Below are positions 1-9,575 of a stretch of 64,000 nt of DNA, in pieces. This stretch comes from Ceratorhiza oryzae-sativae (lineage: Eukaryota; Basidiomycota; Agaricomycetes; Cantharellales; Ceratobasidiaceae), in the NCBI GenBank assembly GCA_030998015.1, contig JARWMV010000232.1:1-64000 (forward strand). The letters are read 5' to 3'. The position numbers were made by a program, and so were the translations under genes. The number at the start of each line of letters is the position of its first letter. The stretch's first letter is position 1. The notes under the pieces are model-generated. The model saw nothing but the letters and a program-made list of their open reading frames with translations, did no database searches and was not told the origin of the DNA.

Positions 1-613
1 AACAAGTCAACTTTAGATCTTGACTCAAAAGAAGCAACCTCACTGATATTCAGGAAGCTCTCCTCCTGACTCATATTCCCCATCATTAGGTGCTTCAGAG
101 AGTATGGAAGGCTCTCTGGAAGCCTCATGGGGCCAATGTGCATAATCCCTAAACAGATCAGCTTTAGATCTTGACTCAATCAAAGTCAAGAACTTACCAG
201 TCCATCCTCTCCAGGAATTCCTCATAGTCAACAGGGCTTGTGCTCCTTGGGGGAGGCACAGGCCTTTCATCCCTCCTGCCCCATCCATGCATCAGAACCA
301 GATCAAATGGGGTTGGCTCCAACCCTGGAGAGGGAGGAGTCAGCCATCCAATCTTGAAATGAGGGCCTTGGTTGGGAGCTTCCAATGGGTAAGTTGGAAG
401 TGGAGGATACAGCAGAGAGGGTGCTGGATTGGGATACACAGGAAGAGGCACATCTGGGGCAGGCTCAATGCCCTCCCTTCTAGATTGTTGCCTATTCTGC
501 CTGTTTTGAGATTGCACCCTAGTGTGTTCCCATCTGAGGCCCATAAAGCAATGCTCCAGAATGTCCAGATGGGTGCTGGGAGTCTGGGGATGTTTGATTG
601 AGTAGTCAGACAT
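1..613 (-). CDS. B1 accessory gene 1 (proline-rich, spliced, 3' end outside window)
   Basis: Downstream of pol in element B1. Exon A runs 613 to 198 and begins with M-S-D-Y. It is proline-rich with an R/Q-rich stretch (QNRQNRQQSRR) and ends in LERMD. A consensus donor GTAAGT follows at 197. An acceptor at 44-43 (ATATCAG) gives a 155-nt intron and keeps the frame into exon B (42 to the window edge), which starts with the residues EVASFESRSKVDLF. Without splicing the frame stops after LERMDW. The intron is inferred from the sequence; B2 has the same arrangement. No known family is recognised. Confidence 0.5.
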
Positions 614-990
614 GTTTAGAGGGTAAACTGTGCAGTACACAGCTGTAGTACCTCAGAGATAACACAAAAATCTTATACTGCGTGTATTTCACATCCAGTT
701 GCCAATAGGAAGCTTTCTCCAAGTAAAAGATGCTTGTAACTGGCCAAATAGAATGCACTCTGCTGTTATCTGTACAGTTATCACATGCTGATCCTTCCAG
801 ATCTTTCTTATCTAGTCCTTAAACCTTACAGTTGGTGATCAGTCCAAGCAGTCAACTGAGATTACTTTGCAGTGACTCATTCTGATGATTGCTTAGGGGA
901 TCAGACAACTTTATACTTTAAATCTATATACAGAAAGTTCTGGTACAAGACTGAAAGAGGAGATAAGGGGAAAAGGTTTCTGGATGGGGA

Positions 991-995
991 CTAGA
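991..995. repeat. Target-site duplication of element A (left copy)
   Basis: CTAGA precedes the LTR start TGTCG and is repeated at 7596-7600 after the right LTR. The 5-bp size is typical of Ty3/gypsy integration. Confidence 0.9.
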
Positions 996-1372
996 TGTCG
1001 ACGACGACAAGTCAGGCAACGAGAAAAATAGTAAGAAAAGTAAAAGAACTTGTATTCGACGAGAGGTCAAGTTCTTGAGGAGTCCTCTGCGAACTTGACC
1101 CGGTTTATATACATAGTACAAGCCACATCATAACAAACAAGTCTGTACAGTGAGTCACGACAGATAAGAGATAGAAGCAGTAGAAGCGACTGCGGAACTG
1201 CGGAATTTCACATCAGAGTTGAAATACATCTCGGTTACCAGTCCGGAACATTCCCTGAGTCACATGACACAGATATACCATAAAAGGCAAGTATGTTTTG
1301 AAGATAATCTCATAAAATGTAATAAATCAAGAAAATATTGTAGAGTGGATGTATGCATGTCAGTTCGTGACA
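996..1372 (-). repeat. Element A 3' LTR
   Basis: The 377-bp repeat matches 7219-7595 with three transitions noted by eye. Its termini on the minus strand are TGTCACGAAC and GTCGTCGACA. The last pol codons and the pol stop lie within its first bases. Confidence 0.95.
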
Positions 1373-4300
1373 CTTCCCCCCTTCAAGGCACGGGGGTCCT
1401 GGGGTGCCTTTGGATGTGACTTGACATAGTCGGCGATGAGTTCTGGTGCATTTACCAGGTCGTCATAGGTTAGCCATTGTCGCTCGTCATAGCTGAGCCA
1501 CTTGACATAGTATTCAAAGACGTTAGATCTTTTGTTGTATCGTGACTTTATGATCTGTTCCACTTCGAACTCTTCTTCTCCTTCAGGAGTTACCACAGGT
1601 GGTGGTGGGGGGGTCTGACGGCCATATGGGTCGTCTTTATGTTTGGTCAGGAGCGAGACATGAAATACTGGATGTATTTTCATGGTTACTGGCAAGTCCA
1701 GTTTGAAGGCATGGGTGCCGTGTTGTGCTACCACCTTGAATGGTCCAACTCTCTTGTGGGCCAATTTCCTGGAGGCCTGTTGTGTGTGTATGTTCCTGGT
1801 GTTGAGCCAGACTTTATCTCCCACCTTAATGACTTCTGGGGTCCGATGTTTCCGATCATAGTATTCTTTGGTCCTTTGGTTTGCTAGTTCCAGAGCAGCC
1901 TTGAGTTCGTCATGGCCCTTTTGAAGCCATTCTGCATGATTATCTGCTACAGGGAATTCCTGTTCCTCCTTGTCTCCAACTGCCAGCCTTGGATGGAAAC
2001 CATAGTTTGCAAAGAACGGCGTTCTGCCGGTTGAGGCGTTGACGCCATTGTTGTAGGCAAATTCGGCCAGAGGTAAGAGAGGGACCCAGTTGTCCTGCCA
2101 GTCTGATACGTAGTGTCTCAGGTACCCTTCTACTACTTGGTTGGCCCTTTTTGACTGGCCATCCGTTTGTGGGTGATATGCTGTAGAGTAGGAGGGTTTT
2201 ATGTCTAGCCGTTTATACAGGTGCCTTAGGAATTTGGATGCAAAGTTGGGGCCACGGTCTGAAATGGTTTTCCGTGGTAGTCCATGAAGTTTCCATACAT
2301 AGGTTAGGAACAAGTTTGCGCAGTCCATGGCACTGGCTTCCGATTGACATGGAATAAAGTGGACCATTTTTGTCAGGCGGTCGACAACTGTAAATATGGC
2401 ATCAAATCCTTCTGACAGGGGTAGCCCGGTGATCAGATCATAGGTAATTTCTTCCCAAGGTTTTTCTGGTGCAGGTATTGGGTTTAAGAGCCCTGGGGGA
2501 ACTTGGTTGCTGTGCTTGTTCCTGATGCATGACTCGCGGTGTGTGACATATTCGTTGACTGATTTTTTCATTGATAACCACGTGTATTTGCGATTTAACA
2601 ACTCATATGTTCTGAACTGTCCTGGGTGTCCTGCTGCTGGACTATCGTGACAGCTTTCGATGACCAGTTTGCAAAGTTCTTTGTTATTTGGGACGTAGAT
2701 TCTGCCCTTGTGTCGTAGGAGTCCTTCATCCCATTCCCAATCTTTGACCTTCTCATTGTCATCTAGGGCTTTTAGCACTTTTGACAGGTGCTCATCCCCT
2801 GGGATAGCGTCCCTAATGAGTTGTTCCAAGTCATGGTCTGGTGTGATTGCTTGTAACCACAGAGATTTTAATTCCAAAAATTGGTTTTGCGCAAGCAGAG
2901 CTTGGCTCTCACCCCCCTCTTTCGGGATGTGTCTTGACAGCCTAGAGAGTATGTCTGCCTGGCCATTCTTTGCCCCTTCAATATATAAAATCTTGAATTC
3001 GAACCTGGATAAGAACTCATGCCACCGTGTGACCCGCCCGTTCAGTGGCCGATTTGTCTTCCAGTACTCCAAGTTCTTGTGATCACAAACAATGTTTACT
3101 GGGTGTTCGGCCCCTTCTAGCAAATGACGCCAGTGTTTAAGGGCCTTGATAATTGCCAGCATTTCTTTGTTGTAAATATCGTAGTTTCTTTCTGCTGGGA
3201 CCATTGCCTTGGAGTAATAGGAAATTGGGTGGAGCATTCCGTCCTCCCCATATTGTAATAATACAGCGCCTGTGGCATAGCCTGAGGCGTCAGTTTCCAA
3301 AATGAATGGTTTGTTGGGCTCTGGCTGGATTAGGAGGGGGGCTTCTTTTAATTTTTGCTTCAGCAGATTCCATGCTTGATCCCTTTCTTCTGTCCATTCC
3401 CATTTTACATCCTTCTTGACAAGTTCATAAAGACATCTTGTGATTTTCGAAAAGTCTTTTATGAAGTGCCTCAACCAATTTGCAAACCCCAATCCTTCCA
3501 GTACTTCAGTTGGGTTGGTAGGGGTTGGCCATTCAACGGCCTTTTCGACCTTGGCTGGGTCTACTTTAATTCCCTGGGGAGTCACTACTATCCCCAAGTA
3601 GTCTACTTCAGTGACGTCAAAAACGCATTTCTCCAGGGTGCAGTATAGACCAGCCTTTTGAAGCCGGTGCAGGACTTCTCTGACATGTTCATTGTGTTCT
3701 TCCTGGTTCTTTGAGAATACTAATATGTCGTCCATGTAAATTACAACGTAAATGCCTTCGATGTCTTGGAATTCTTCTCGGATCATGGCCATGAAGGTTC
3801 CCGGTGCATTCTTTTGGCCAAATTGCATGACTAGGGGCTCATACAGCCCGTATTTGGTCTTGAAAGCGGCCTTCCATTCGTCTCCTTCCCGAATTCGTAT
3901 GAGGTTGAAACCCCACTTTAGGTCGAATTTGGTGAATATCTTGGCCCCACGCAAGGTTTCCACAATATCATTGATGCGTGGGAGTGGGTATACGTTGGAT
4001 ACAGTCATTTTGTTTAGCCGCCGGTAGTCGATGCACATGCGCAGTTTCCCATTCTTCTTTTTGACGAATATGACTGGAGATGCCATTGGTGACCTTGAGG
4101 GTCTGATATGCCCTGCTTTCAATTGGCGATCCAAGGTTTTACGTAATTCTGCATCTTCCTTGACACCCACGCTATATATGGGACCATGCCTTGGCTTGGC
4201 GTCTGGTTTTAAATCTATTTCCATATCCCACTTCCTATGGGGTGGTAATGGTTGGACGTCGTCTTCTTCAGCGAATATTTTCTGGAATTCTTTGTATTTT

Positions 4301-4890
4301 GTTGGGAGGGAGTCTAAGGCGTCCAACTGAAGCTCCTTAGGTTCATTTGCTTGCACATGCAGGGGTTTTGTGATGCAGTGCTTCAGGCATATTGATGAGT
4401 TGAACTTCATGTCCTTTCCGTCCCAATCAATATCGGGGTTATGGAATTTGAGCCATGACATGCCCAGGACTAGATCATTTTTGCCAACGTTCACAACATA
4501 GGCACTGAGGATTTCTCGGTGCTCTTGAATGCACAGCTCAAAGGTGCAGTAATGGGTCACAGACCCAGAGTCTATCTCCCTTCCATCAATTACCCTCAAT
4601 TTCTTGGGTGTTTTTAGGGCAACGGTAGGAATACGGTATTGTTTAACCAAGTTTTCATGTATAAATACTGATGTGGCCCCTGAATTGATCATGGCCCATC
4701 CGTTGAATTTTTTCATATTATATGCAGACTTGCGTTCAGGGGTTATGTGCAGAGGGAATGCATGAAAGAAAAACTGTAATTGTGATTGGTTTCCTAACGA
4801 CATACATTCCATTTCCATGTCTTTATTTTTGTTATGCGCATTTTGTAACATAGCGCCCAAGACCGCCCCCCTGGCACGGTTTGAGCTCAT
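1360..4890 (-). CDS. Element A Pol polyprotein: protease, RT, RNase H, integrase, chromodomain
   Basis: Uninterrupted 1176-residue ORF. The retropepsin motif reads N-S-G-A-T-S at 69-74, where copy C has D-S-G. RT has the catalytic Y-M-D-D at 385-388. RNase H follows, then an H-H-C-C integrase zinc region in which the first Cys is Arg785 (Cys in C). The integrase core keeps its first two Asp (VVDRLTK, ISDRGPN), but the catalytic Glu is Lys914 (DGQSKRAN, versus DGQSERAN in C). A chromodomain (EVEQIIKSR, VKWLSYDERQW) closes the protein. The start ATG overlaps the gag stop as ATGA. The frame looks intact, but protease and integrase should be inactive. Confidence 0.93.
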   Translation of the reverse strand: MSSNRARGAVLGAMLQNAHNKNKDMEMECMSLGNQSQLQFFFHAFPLHITPERKSAYNMKKFNGWAMINSGATSVFIHENLVKQYRIPTVALKTPKKLRVIDGREIDSGSVTHYCTFELCIQEHREILSAYVVNVGKNDLVLGMSWLKFHNPDIDWDGKDMKFNSSICLKHCITKPLHVQANEPKELQLDALDSLPTKYKEFQKIFAEEDDVQPLPPHRKWDMEIDLKPDAKPRHGPIYSVGVKEDAELRKTLDRQLKAGHIRPSRSPMASPVIFVKKKNGKLRMCIDYRRLNKMTVSNVYPLPRINDIVETLRGAKIFTKFDLKWGFNLIRIREGDEWKAAFKTKYGLYEPLVMQFGQKNAPGTFMAMIREEFQDIEGIYVVIYMDDILVFSKNQEEHNEHVREVLHRLQKAGLYCTLEKCVFDVTEVDYLGIVVTPQGIKVDPAKVEKAVEWPTPTNPTEVLEGLGFANWLRHFIKDFSKITRCLYELVKKDVKWEWTEERDQAWNLLKQKLKEAPLLIQPEPNKPFILETDASGYATGAVLLQYGEDGMLHPISYYSKAMVPAERNYDIYNKEMLAIIKALKHWRHLLEGAEHPVNIVCDHKNLEYWKTNRPLNGRVTRWHEFLSRFEFKILYIEGAKNGQADILSRLSRHIPKEGGESQALLAQNQFLELKSLWLQAITPDHDLEQLIRDAIPGDEHLSKVLKALDDNEKVKDWEWDEGLLRHKGRIYVPNNKELCKLVIESCHDSPAAGHPGQFRTYELLNRKYTWLSMKKSVNEYVTHRESCIRNKHSNQVPPGLLNPIPAPEKPWEEITYDLITGLPLSEGFDAIFTVVDRLTKMVHFIPCQSEASAMDCANLFLTYVWKLHGLPRKTISDRGPNFASKFLRHLYKRLDIKPSYSTAYHPQTDGQSKRANQVVEGYLRHYVSDWQDNWVPLLPLAEFAYNNGVNASTGRTPFFANYGFHPRLAVGDKEEQEFPVADNHAEWLQKGHDELKAALELANQRTKEYYDRKHRTPEVIKVGDKVWLNTRNIHTQQASRKLAHKRVGPFKVVAQHGTHAFKLDLPVTMKIHPVFHVSLLTKHKDDPYGRQTPPPPPVVTPEGEEEFEVEQIIKSRYNKRSNVFEYYVKWLSYDERQWLTYDDLVNAPELIADYVKSHPKAPQDPRALKGGSVTN
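1373..1383 (-). other. Element A polypurine tract
   Basis: On the minus strand a purine run ending GGGGGGAAG abuts the 3' LTR, as expected of a plus-strand primer. It also encodes part of the last Pol residues (KGGS). Confidence 0.8.
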
Positions 4891-6278
4891 TCTTTTACCG
4901 ACTCATCGTCGGTTGTTTCTACATCCTCAACCACTGCCTCATATCCTGACATCTTAGCTGAGGGGCATTTGGCTGCAATATGACCCCGTCCTCCACAGTT
5001 ATAGCAGGTATTCGTTCCCTTTCCTTTTCCTGCGCTATCTAGATCCATTGCGTCTGGATCCTTTGCCTTTGGGGCCACCGGGGGATGGTTATCCTTCTTT
5101 ATGTCCTTGAAGGATTCTTGTATGTTGGCATTACTGCCATCGTAACGGACGGTTGGAACCGTGAAGCCCTTTGCATTGGGACCGATGGCTACGATTTGAC
5201 CTTTTACAGCCCTGCCATCTTTAATCTTGTATATGCGTTCCCCATTCTTGAATTTCTCCTTTTGGGGAGCGCTTTGGGGATTATTTGTGGGCCTGCTAGT
5301 CGAAGCGTTGTTGCTGCTGGACTTATTACCCCCATGAGACGTCCTCTTGCTACCGAAGGAAATGAGGTGGCGGTCAATTTCCAGGGCCTGCTGTGTGAGC
5401 TGGGCAAATGTCTTTGTGCGGGGATCATAGTTTTGGGCCACCATGCTATCTGTCACGTCTGACGACAGGCCATCATAGAACTGGTCACGCATGGCGGCAT
5501 CGTTGTAGTTGAGGCCTGTGGAATATAAGTTGAATAGGGTGAGGTAGTCCTGAACCGTCTTGGATTGTTTCAACTTCCGCCACTTGTCGCAGTTATTTTC
5601 GGTGCGGTTCAGATCCCCATATCGGGTAGTAAACTCTTGCCAGAATAAATTGGCATCGTGAAGCCAGGGGATTGCAGTTCCAGGGTTGAGAATTTCAAAT
5701 TCTTCATACGAGTTAACCCATTCAGCTGTTGACCCTTCGAGATAAGAGGTGATGAAGGCGACCACTTGGTCAGCCGAGTGCCCACTCATGTTTGTATTGA
5801 CGTATCGGGCACATGCAATTCTGAATGAGATGGTGTCTTCCCGTTTTGTGCCATCAAATTTTTGAGGGGCGGCCATCTTAACCTTTGCAGTCGATCCTCC
5901 AGAGGGAGCAGGTGCTGCTGGTTGTGGTTGGACTGTACCAGTGGGAGCTGGTACTTGAGCAGCGCCTGAGCCACCCATGGTGATGTTGACTTGCGCTTCA
6001 ATGCGCGTGATAGTAGTTTGGAGAATGGTTAACATTCCCACTAAGTTGTTGACATTGGTGGCTAGTCCGGCCATGTCTGCATCTATTTTCGTCTGATTCA
6101 TAGTAAGCTTGGCCTCGAGTGAATCTGTGTAGGTTTTATTATTGTGTTCGACATCCCCAATATCATTTTGGAGATTATTGGTTCGCTCTTGCAGTTCGTC
6201 CATTGATCGAAGCATATAGATGACCTTATCTTCATCAGACATATTCGCCCAAGCAGGGGCAGGAGGTTGTGACGCCAT
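4887..6278 (-). CDS. gag: Element A Gag
   Basis: 463-residue Gag. An N-terminal coiled-coil-like stretch (about residues 20-90) is followed by a P/A-rich linker and a retrotransposon capsid domain (about 135-300, with FDGTKRED and FWQEFTTRYGD). A CCHC zinc knuckle sits at 425-438 (CYNCGGRGHIAAKC, spacing CX2CX4HX4C) before an acidic tail. It should form the virus-like particle and package RNA. The stop TGA overlaps the pol ATG (ATGA). The frame is intact, whereas copy C has lost 1 nt here. Confidence 0.93.
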   Translation of the reverse strand: MASQPPAPAWANMSDEDKVIYMLRSMDELQERTNNLQNDIGDVEHNNKTYTDSLEAKLTMNQTKIDADMAGLATNVNNLVGMLTILQTTITRIEAQVNITMGGSGAAQVPAPTGTVQPQPAAPAPSGGSTAKVKMAAPQKFDGTKREDTISFRIACARYVNTNMSGHSADQVVAFITSYLEGSTAEWVNSYEEFEILNPGTAIPWLHDANLFWQEFTTRYGDLNRTENNCDKWRKLKQSKTVQDYLTLFNLYSTGLNYNDAAMRDQFYDGLSSDVTDSMVAQNYDPRTKTFAQLTQQALEIDRHLISFGSKRTSHGGNKSSSNNASTSRPTNNPQSAPQKEKFKNGERIYKIKDGRAVKGQIVAIGPNAKGFTVPTVRYDGSNANIQESFKDIKKDNHPPVAPKAKDPDAMDLDSAGKGKGTNTCYNCGGRGHIAAKCPSAKMSGYEAVVEDVETTDDESVKE

Positions 6279-6301
6279 TTCAGAGAAGGTTTGATAGAAT
6301 T

Positions 6302-7028
6302 TTAAAGGCGACGGAGATGGTAAGGAAGTACAGGGAATTGGGAATTGTTTTGGTAATATAGGATTTCTTTCCCCCGCACGAGTCTATAAATTTCGAAGTT
6401 TCTGATCCCCGCAAACCTTAGCCAGGTATCGTCCAAGTCCCAACTTTTGGTGTCTTGGCAACGGTATGGACACTCCACCCTCTTCAATTTAGTTTGATCC
6501 CGCAGGAGTGTCTCCTTGGGGAGGATTGGCTTGGGCTGCTGGAAGGGATGTTTCTTCCTGAATTGGCGAGCCCATGCCACTTAGAAAGGTGGGGTGAGGA
6601 AGGTCTGATGGTGTTGAGAAGACGGGGAAGGCGTACTCGTGGGGTTCAACTGTTTCTCGGACTATAGCTTCTAGTCTGAGATGGTCTTGGAGGAGGGATA
6701 GATAGTCCTCCTGATGTTCGCGCAAACGCTCAGTTAAGTATGCGCAACAGGCCTCGGATTCGTGAAGTTTTTCACAGGTTTCTTCGTACTTATTTCGGTA
6801 ATAACGGTACCTGTCTTGGAAGTTTTCGATAGTGTTTAACAGGTGACGAAGAAGCTGTTGACCGAGGTTCTCCAGCTTAGAGCTGGTTGCGAGGGATGGT
6901 GTAGTAATAGAGGAATTTGTCCTTCTTAGGACAATAGGGGCAGCGCGCGGGGAAGGTGGCTTCGTTTGGCCGACGGCAGATCTTGCACTCAGGGGCACCC
7001 GGCTCGGTGACGAAGGCTTGTTGGGCAC
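6302..7028 (-). CDS. Element A leader ORF0 (coiled-coil) and small downstream ORF
   Basis: Upstream of gag. A frame at 7028-6489 starts at a GTG where copy C has ATG (residues PNKPSSPS). It encodes about 179 residues with a likely coiled coil (NTIENFQDRYRYYRNKYEE to REHQEDYLSLLQDHLRLEAI). A second overlapping frame at 6580-6302 is conserved with copy C (PYRCQDTKSWDLDDTWLRF). Conservation of both frames between two copies suggests coding, but the function is unknown. Confidence 0.5.
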
Positions 7029-7201
7029 GTCCGACTCTCTGGGGGTGGACTTTGATAATTACTACTCGGCTAAAATCAATGTGCCCTGCCTCTTCAAGGA
7101 TACTTTCGACCGAGTTGAGGGTGAAGCAGTGGATCGATAGGTGTCCGAACCACCCACACAGACGGCAGCGCTGATCTTCTGTAAAAGGTTGTGCCAGATT
7201 G
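6877..7201 (-). CDS. Element A leader frame with zinc-knuckle motif
   Basis: A frame just inside the PBS encodes CRLCGWFGHLSIHC, a CX2CX4HX4C knuckle. It is followed by a second Cys cluster (CKIC, CPYC) and ends with YYYTIPRNQL. No in-frame ATG lies after the predicted transcript start, so how it is translated is unclear. Copy C keeps the knuckle in frame with its coiled-coil ORF; in copy A that link is broken by a frame change near the VGRAQQA residues. Confidence 0.4.
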
Positions 7202-7216
7202 TCAAGAACTTGACCT
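7202..7216 (-). promoter_or_regulatory. Element A self-complementary primer binding site
   Basis: Minus-strand AGGTCAAGTTCTTGA starts 2 nt inside the 5' LTR. It is the exact reverse complement of 15 nt in the LTR (7287-7301), which lies about 33 bp downstream of the TATA box (7327-7334). This is the arrangement expected if the transcript 5' end folds back as primer, as established for Tf1. No tRNA-like TGG start is present. Confidence 0.75.
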
Positions 7217-7218
7217 GA

Positions 7219-7595
7219 TGTCGACGACGACAAGTCAGGCAACGAGAAAAATAGTAAGAAAAGTAAAAGAACTTGTATTCGACGAGAGGTCAAGTTCTTG
7301 AGGAGTCCTCTGCGAACTTGACCCGGTTTATATACATAGTACAAGCCACATCATAACAAACAAGTCTGTACAGTGAGTCATGACAGATAAGAGATAGAAG
7401 CAGTAGAAGCGACTGCGGAACTGCGGAATTTCACATCAGAGTTGAAATACATCTCGGTTACCGGTCCGGAACATTCCCTGAGTCACATGACACAGATATA
7501 CCATAAAAGGCAAGTATGTTTTGAAGATAATCTCATAAAATGTAATAAATCAAGAAAATATTGTAGAGTGGATGTATGCGTGTCAGTTCGTGACA
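7219..7595 (-). repeat. Element A 5' LTR with TATA box
   Basis: 377-bp LTR. TATATAAA on the minus strand (7334-7327) is the likely core promoter. An inverted repeat (GGTCAAGTTC and GAACTTGACC) lies just downstream and contains the predicted transcript start. Confidence 0.95.
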
Positions 7596-7600
7596 CTAGA
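7596..7600. repeat. Target-site duplication of element A (right copy)
   Basis: CTAGA, identical to 991-995. Confidence 0.9.
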
Positions 7601-7754
7601 TGTGGTCAATCCAAATAGATCAGTGGACTTGATAAGATGATCAGGAAAGATCTGACTTACCAAGCTTGGTTAATCTTATCTACAGTTGTAGAAAAGATCC
7701 TAGGTATTGCTGTTGCTCCATCCCTTGCATTTGATCTGTCCAGTACCATAAGCA

Positions 7755-8136
7755 TCAAACCCTGTAAATAGATTTGGACTTACAATATGGATGATCAGGC
7801 AGGATGAAAAGTTCAGAGGGCATGCCACTGTTTCCTGGACCCCTGTAAGGACTATACTGCCTATGATTCCTCACCAAGGCAATGGAGAGGATGTTAGCAG
7901 GCTTTACTGTCCAGAGGGTCCTCTGCCTGCTAAGGTATACCAATCTGTGTGGCAGGGAAATGACCACCTTGCCAGTGACAGTTATGGTGTGCTCCAAGTT
8001 GGAGTACTCCAACACTACCTTTTGTCCAGGTGTGACCCATATAAAGTCTTCCCCAAGACTGAAGAGGTAGTAGAGAGCAGCCATTATCAAGAGGCGATTG
8101 GAGAGTGACAGCAATAATGGTGGTGAAGTTAGCCAT
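7755..8136 (-). pseudogene. B1 transmembrane accessory ORF, frameshifted
   Basis: Counterpart of the 181-residue ORF of B2. The start M-A-N is at 8136, the first frame is lost after the hydrophobic N-terminus, and a second frame (8114-7755) continues with GEDFIWVTPGQKVV. The frame break removes the intact hydrophobic segment. The function is unknown in either copy. It lies between the chromodomain and the insertion point of element A. Confidence 0.6.
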
Positions 8137-8254
8137 GGTTGGTGTGGTGTTTCCAGAGGTAAATGCCAGCCAATTTATATCTACAAAATGACTTTGTCAG
8201 TAAACAAACAACAGAGAAATCACATGTTGTTCTTGGAATGATTTCAGGAAAGGG

Positions 8255-9377
8255 TTAAGACTTCTTAGATGTCTTGAGGTGTTGCTTAAGTTCCCATTCC
8301 TTGAGTATCCTGGGAGCATTTGTCAGCTGCTGCCTGGATAGCCATTCATCCCATTCAGGTGGATAACCCACAAATCTTGTAAGATATTGATGCTCTTTTC
8401 TCTGTCCTTTCTTGATCATCTTTTCATCCAGAATTCTTCCACTTCCCATTCAGGTTCCTTGTCAAAGTCAGATCTATTCAGATGTTTCTTGGGACAGTCT
8501 GTACCATCTTTAATCTCTATGATAAGATTCCAGATGAACTATATTAATCACAGGGTGAATTTTGTAGCTGGCTGGAATCTTGATGCAATAAGTTACATCT
8601 GAAAGTTTTTCTAGAATTTCAAAGGGACCATTATATTTCATCTGGAGTTTCCCTCCCTTTCCCTTCTGATTTCTCAGCAGGTTCAGGGAATGTGGATTCA
8701 GCATGACCAAATCTCCTTCCTGTAGATCAAGATAACTATGGTTCTTGTTGTATTGATCCTCCATGTGAACTTGAGCCAATTTCAAGGCATCCTGAGCTTG
8801 AGAGCAAATTGCTTTCATCATCTCATCAAAGTTCACAGCTTTAGGATCTTCTACAGAGGGTCTGGCTAAAGCTTTACCAGTAGAAGTAAGTAAATCTGAG
8901 GGTTGAAGTGGTTCAAATCCTAAAAGAAGATAAGGTGTAAATCCTGTAGATGGATGCTCCATGGTGTTGTAAGCAAACCTAAAATCATTTTGGAGGTCAC
9001 TCCAATTGTCCATTGAAGGAAAGACAAAAGCTCTTAAGGCAATCTCTAAGGTTTGGTTCATAATTTCACTCTGTCCATCAGCTTGTGGGTGATAAGCTGT
9101 AGTAAGCGATCTCTGAATGCCAACCAAGAGATTAAGTGTTCCCAAAAGGCTCCTGTCCATCTAGTGTCTCTGTCAGTAATAACCTGTCTTGGAAGACCAT
9201 ACTTGGTCCATATGTGCATGGAATAGTTTGGCAGTCTCTGCCTCTTTGATAGAAGTATTGCAAGGGATAAAGTGCACATACTTAGTCAATTTATCAACTA
9301 CAGTTAGTATGGCATTAAATCCATTGCTAGGAGGAAGATCCATTATAAAATCCATGGTTACTACTTCAAAATGCTGA
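8255..9377 (-). pseudogene. B1 integrase and chromodomain remnants
   Basis: Broken frames of the integrase end of B1 Pol. Core motifs VVDKLTKYVHFIP, TDRDTRW and HPQADGQSEIMNQ give the D-D-E set. Then come a GPFEILEKL C-terminal region and a chromodomain-like tail (TRFVGYPPEWDEW). Frames change near 9160, 9280 and 8450, so no continuous protein is made. It matches B2 at 44202-45450. Confidence 0.85.
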
Positions 9378-9575
9378 CTAGGAATGGAATAGATTGAAGA
9401 AGACCTCTTTGTCCATGTCTTTTAGGCTTAGCCTTTTGACAAATATCACAAGTGCACACATATTCCTTAATGACTTGTATCATCTTAGGCCAGTATTAGG
9501 TGGAAGCTACTTTGTTGTAGGTCCTATGGTAGCCAGCATGAGCTCCTTCTTGAAGAGAGTCATGTATTTCAGCTA

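Larger units (their letters stand above)
996..7595 (-). mobile_element. Ty3/gypsy chromovirus element A (complete, 6.6 kb)
   Basis: Full-length LTR retrotransposon nested in B1. It has 377-bp LTRs (996-1372 and 7219-7595), a CTAGA duplication on both sides, a polypurine tract beside the 3' LTR, a PBS-like site beside the 5' LTR, and leader, gag and pol ORFs. Domain order protease-RT-RNaseH-integrase-chromodomain makes it a chromovirus, and the apparent self-priming site places it near the Tf1/sushi type. I count only three differences between its LTRs, all transitions, so insertion is recent. Both gag and pol are open, but key catalytic residues in pol are changed. Confidence 0.95.
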
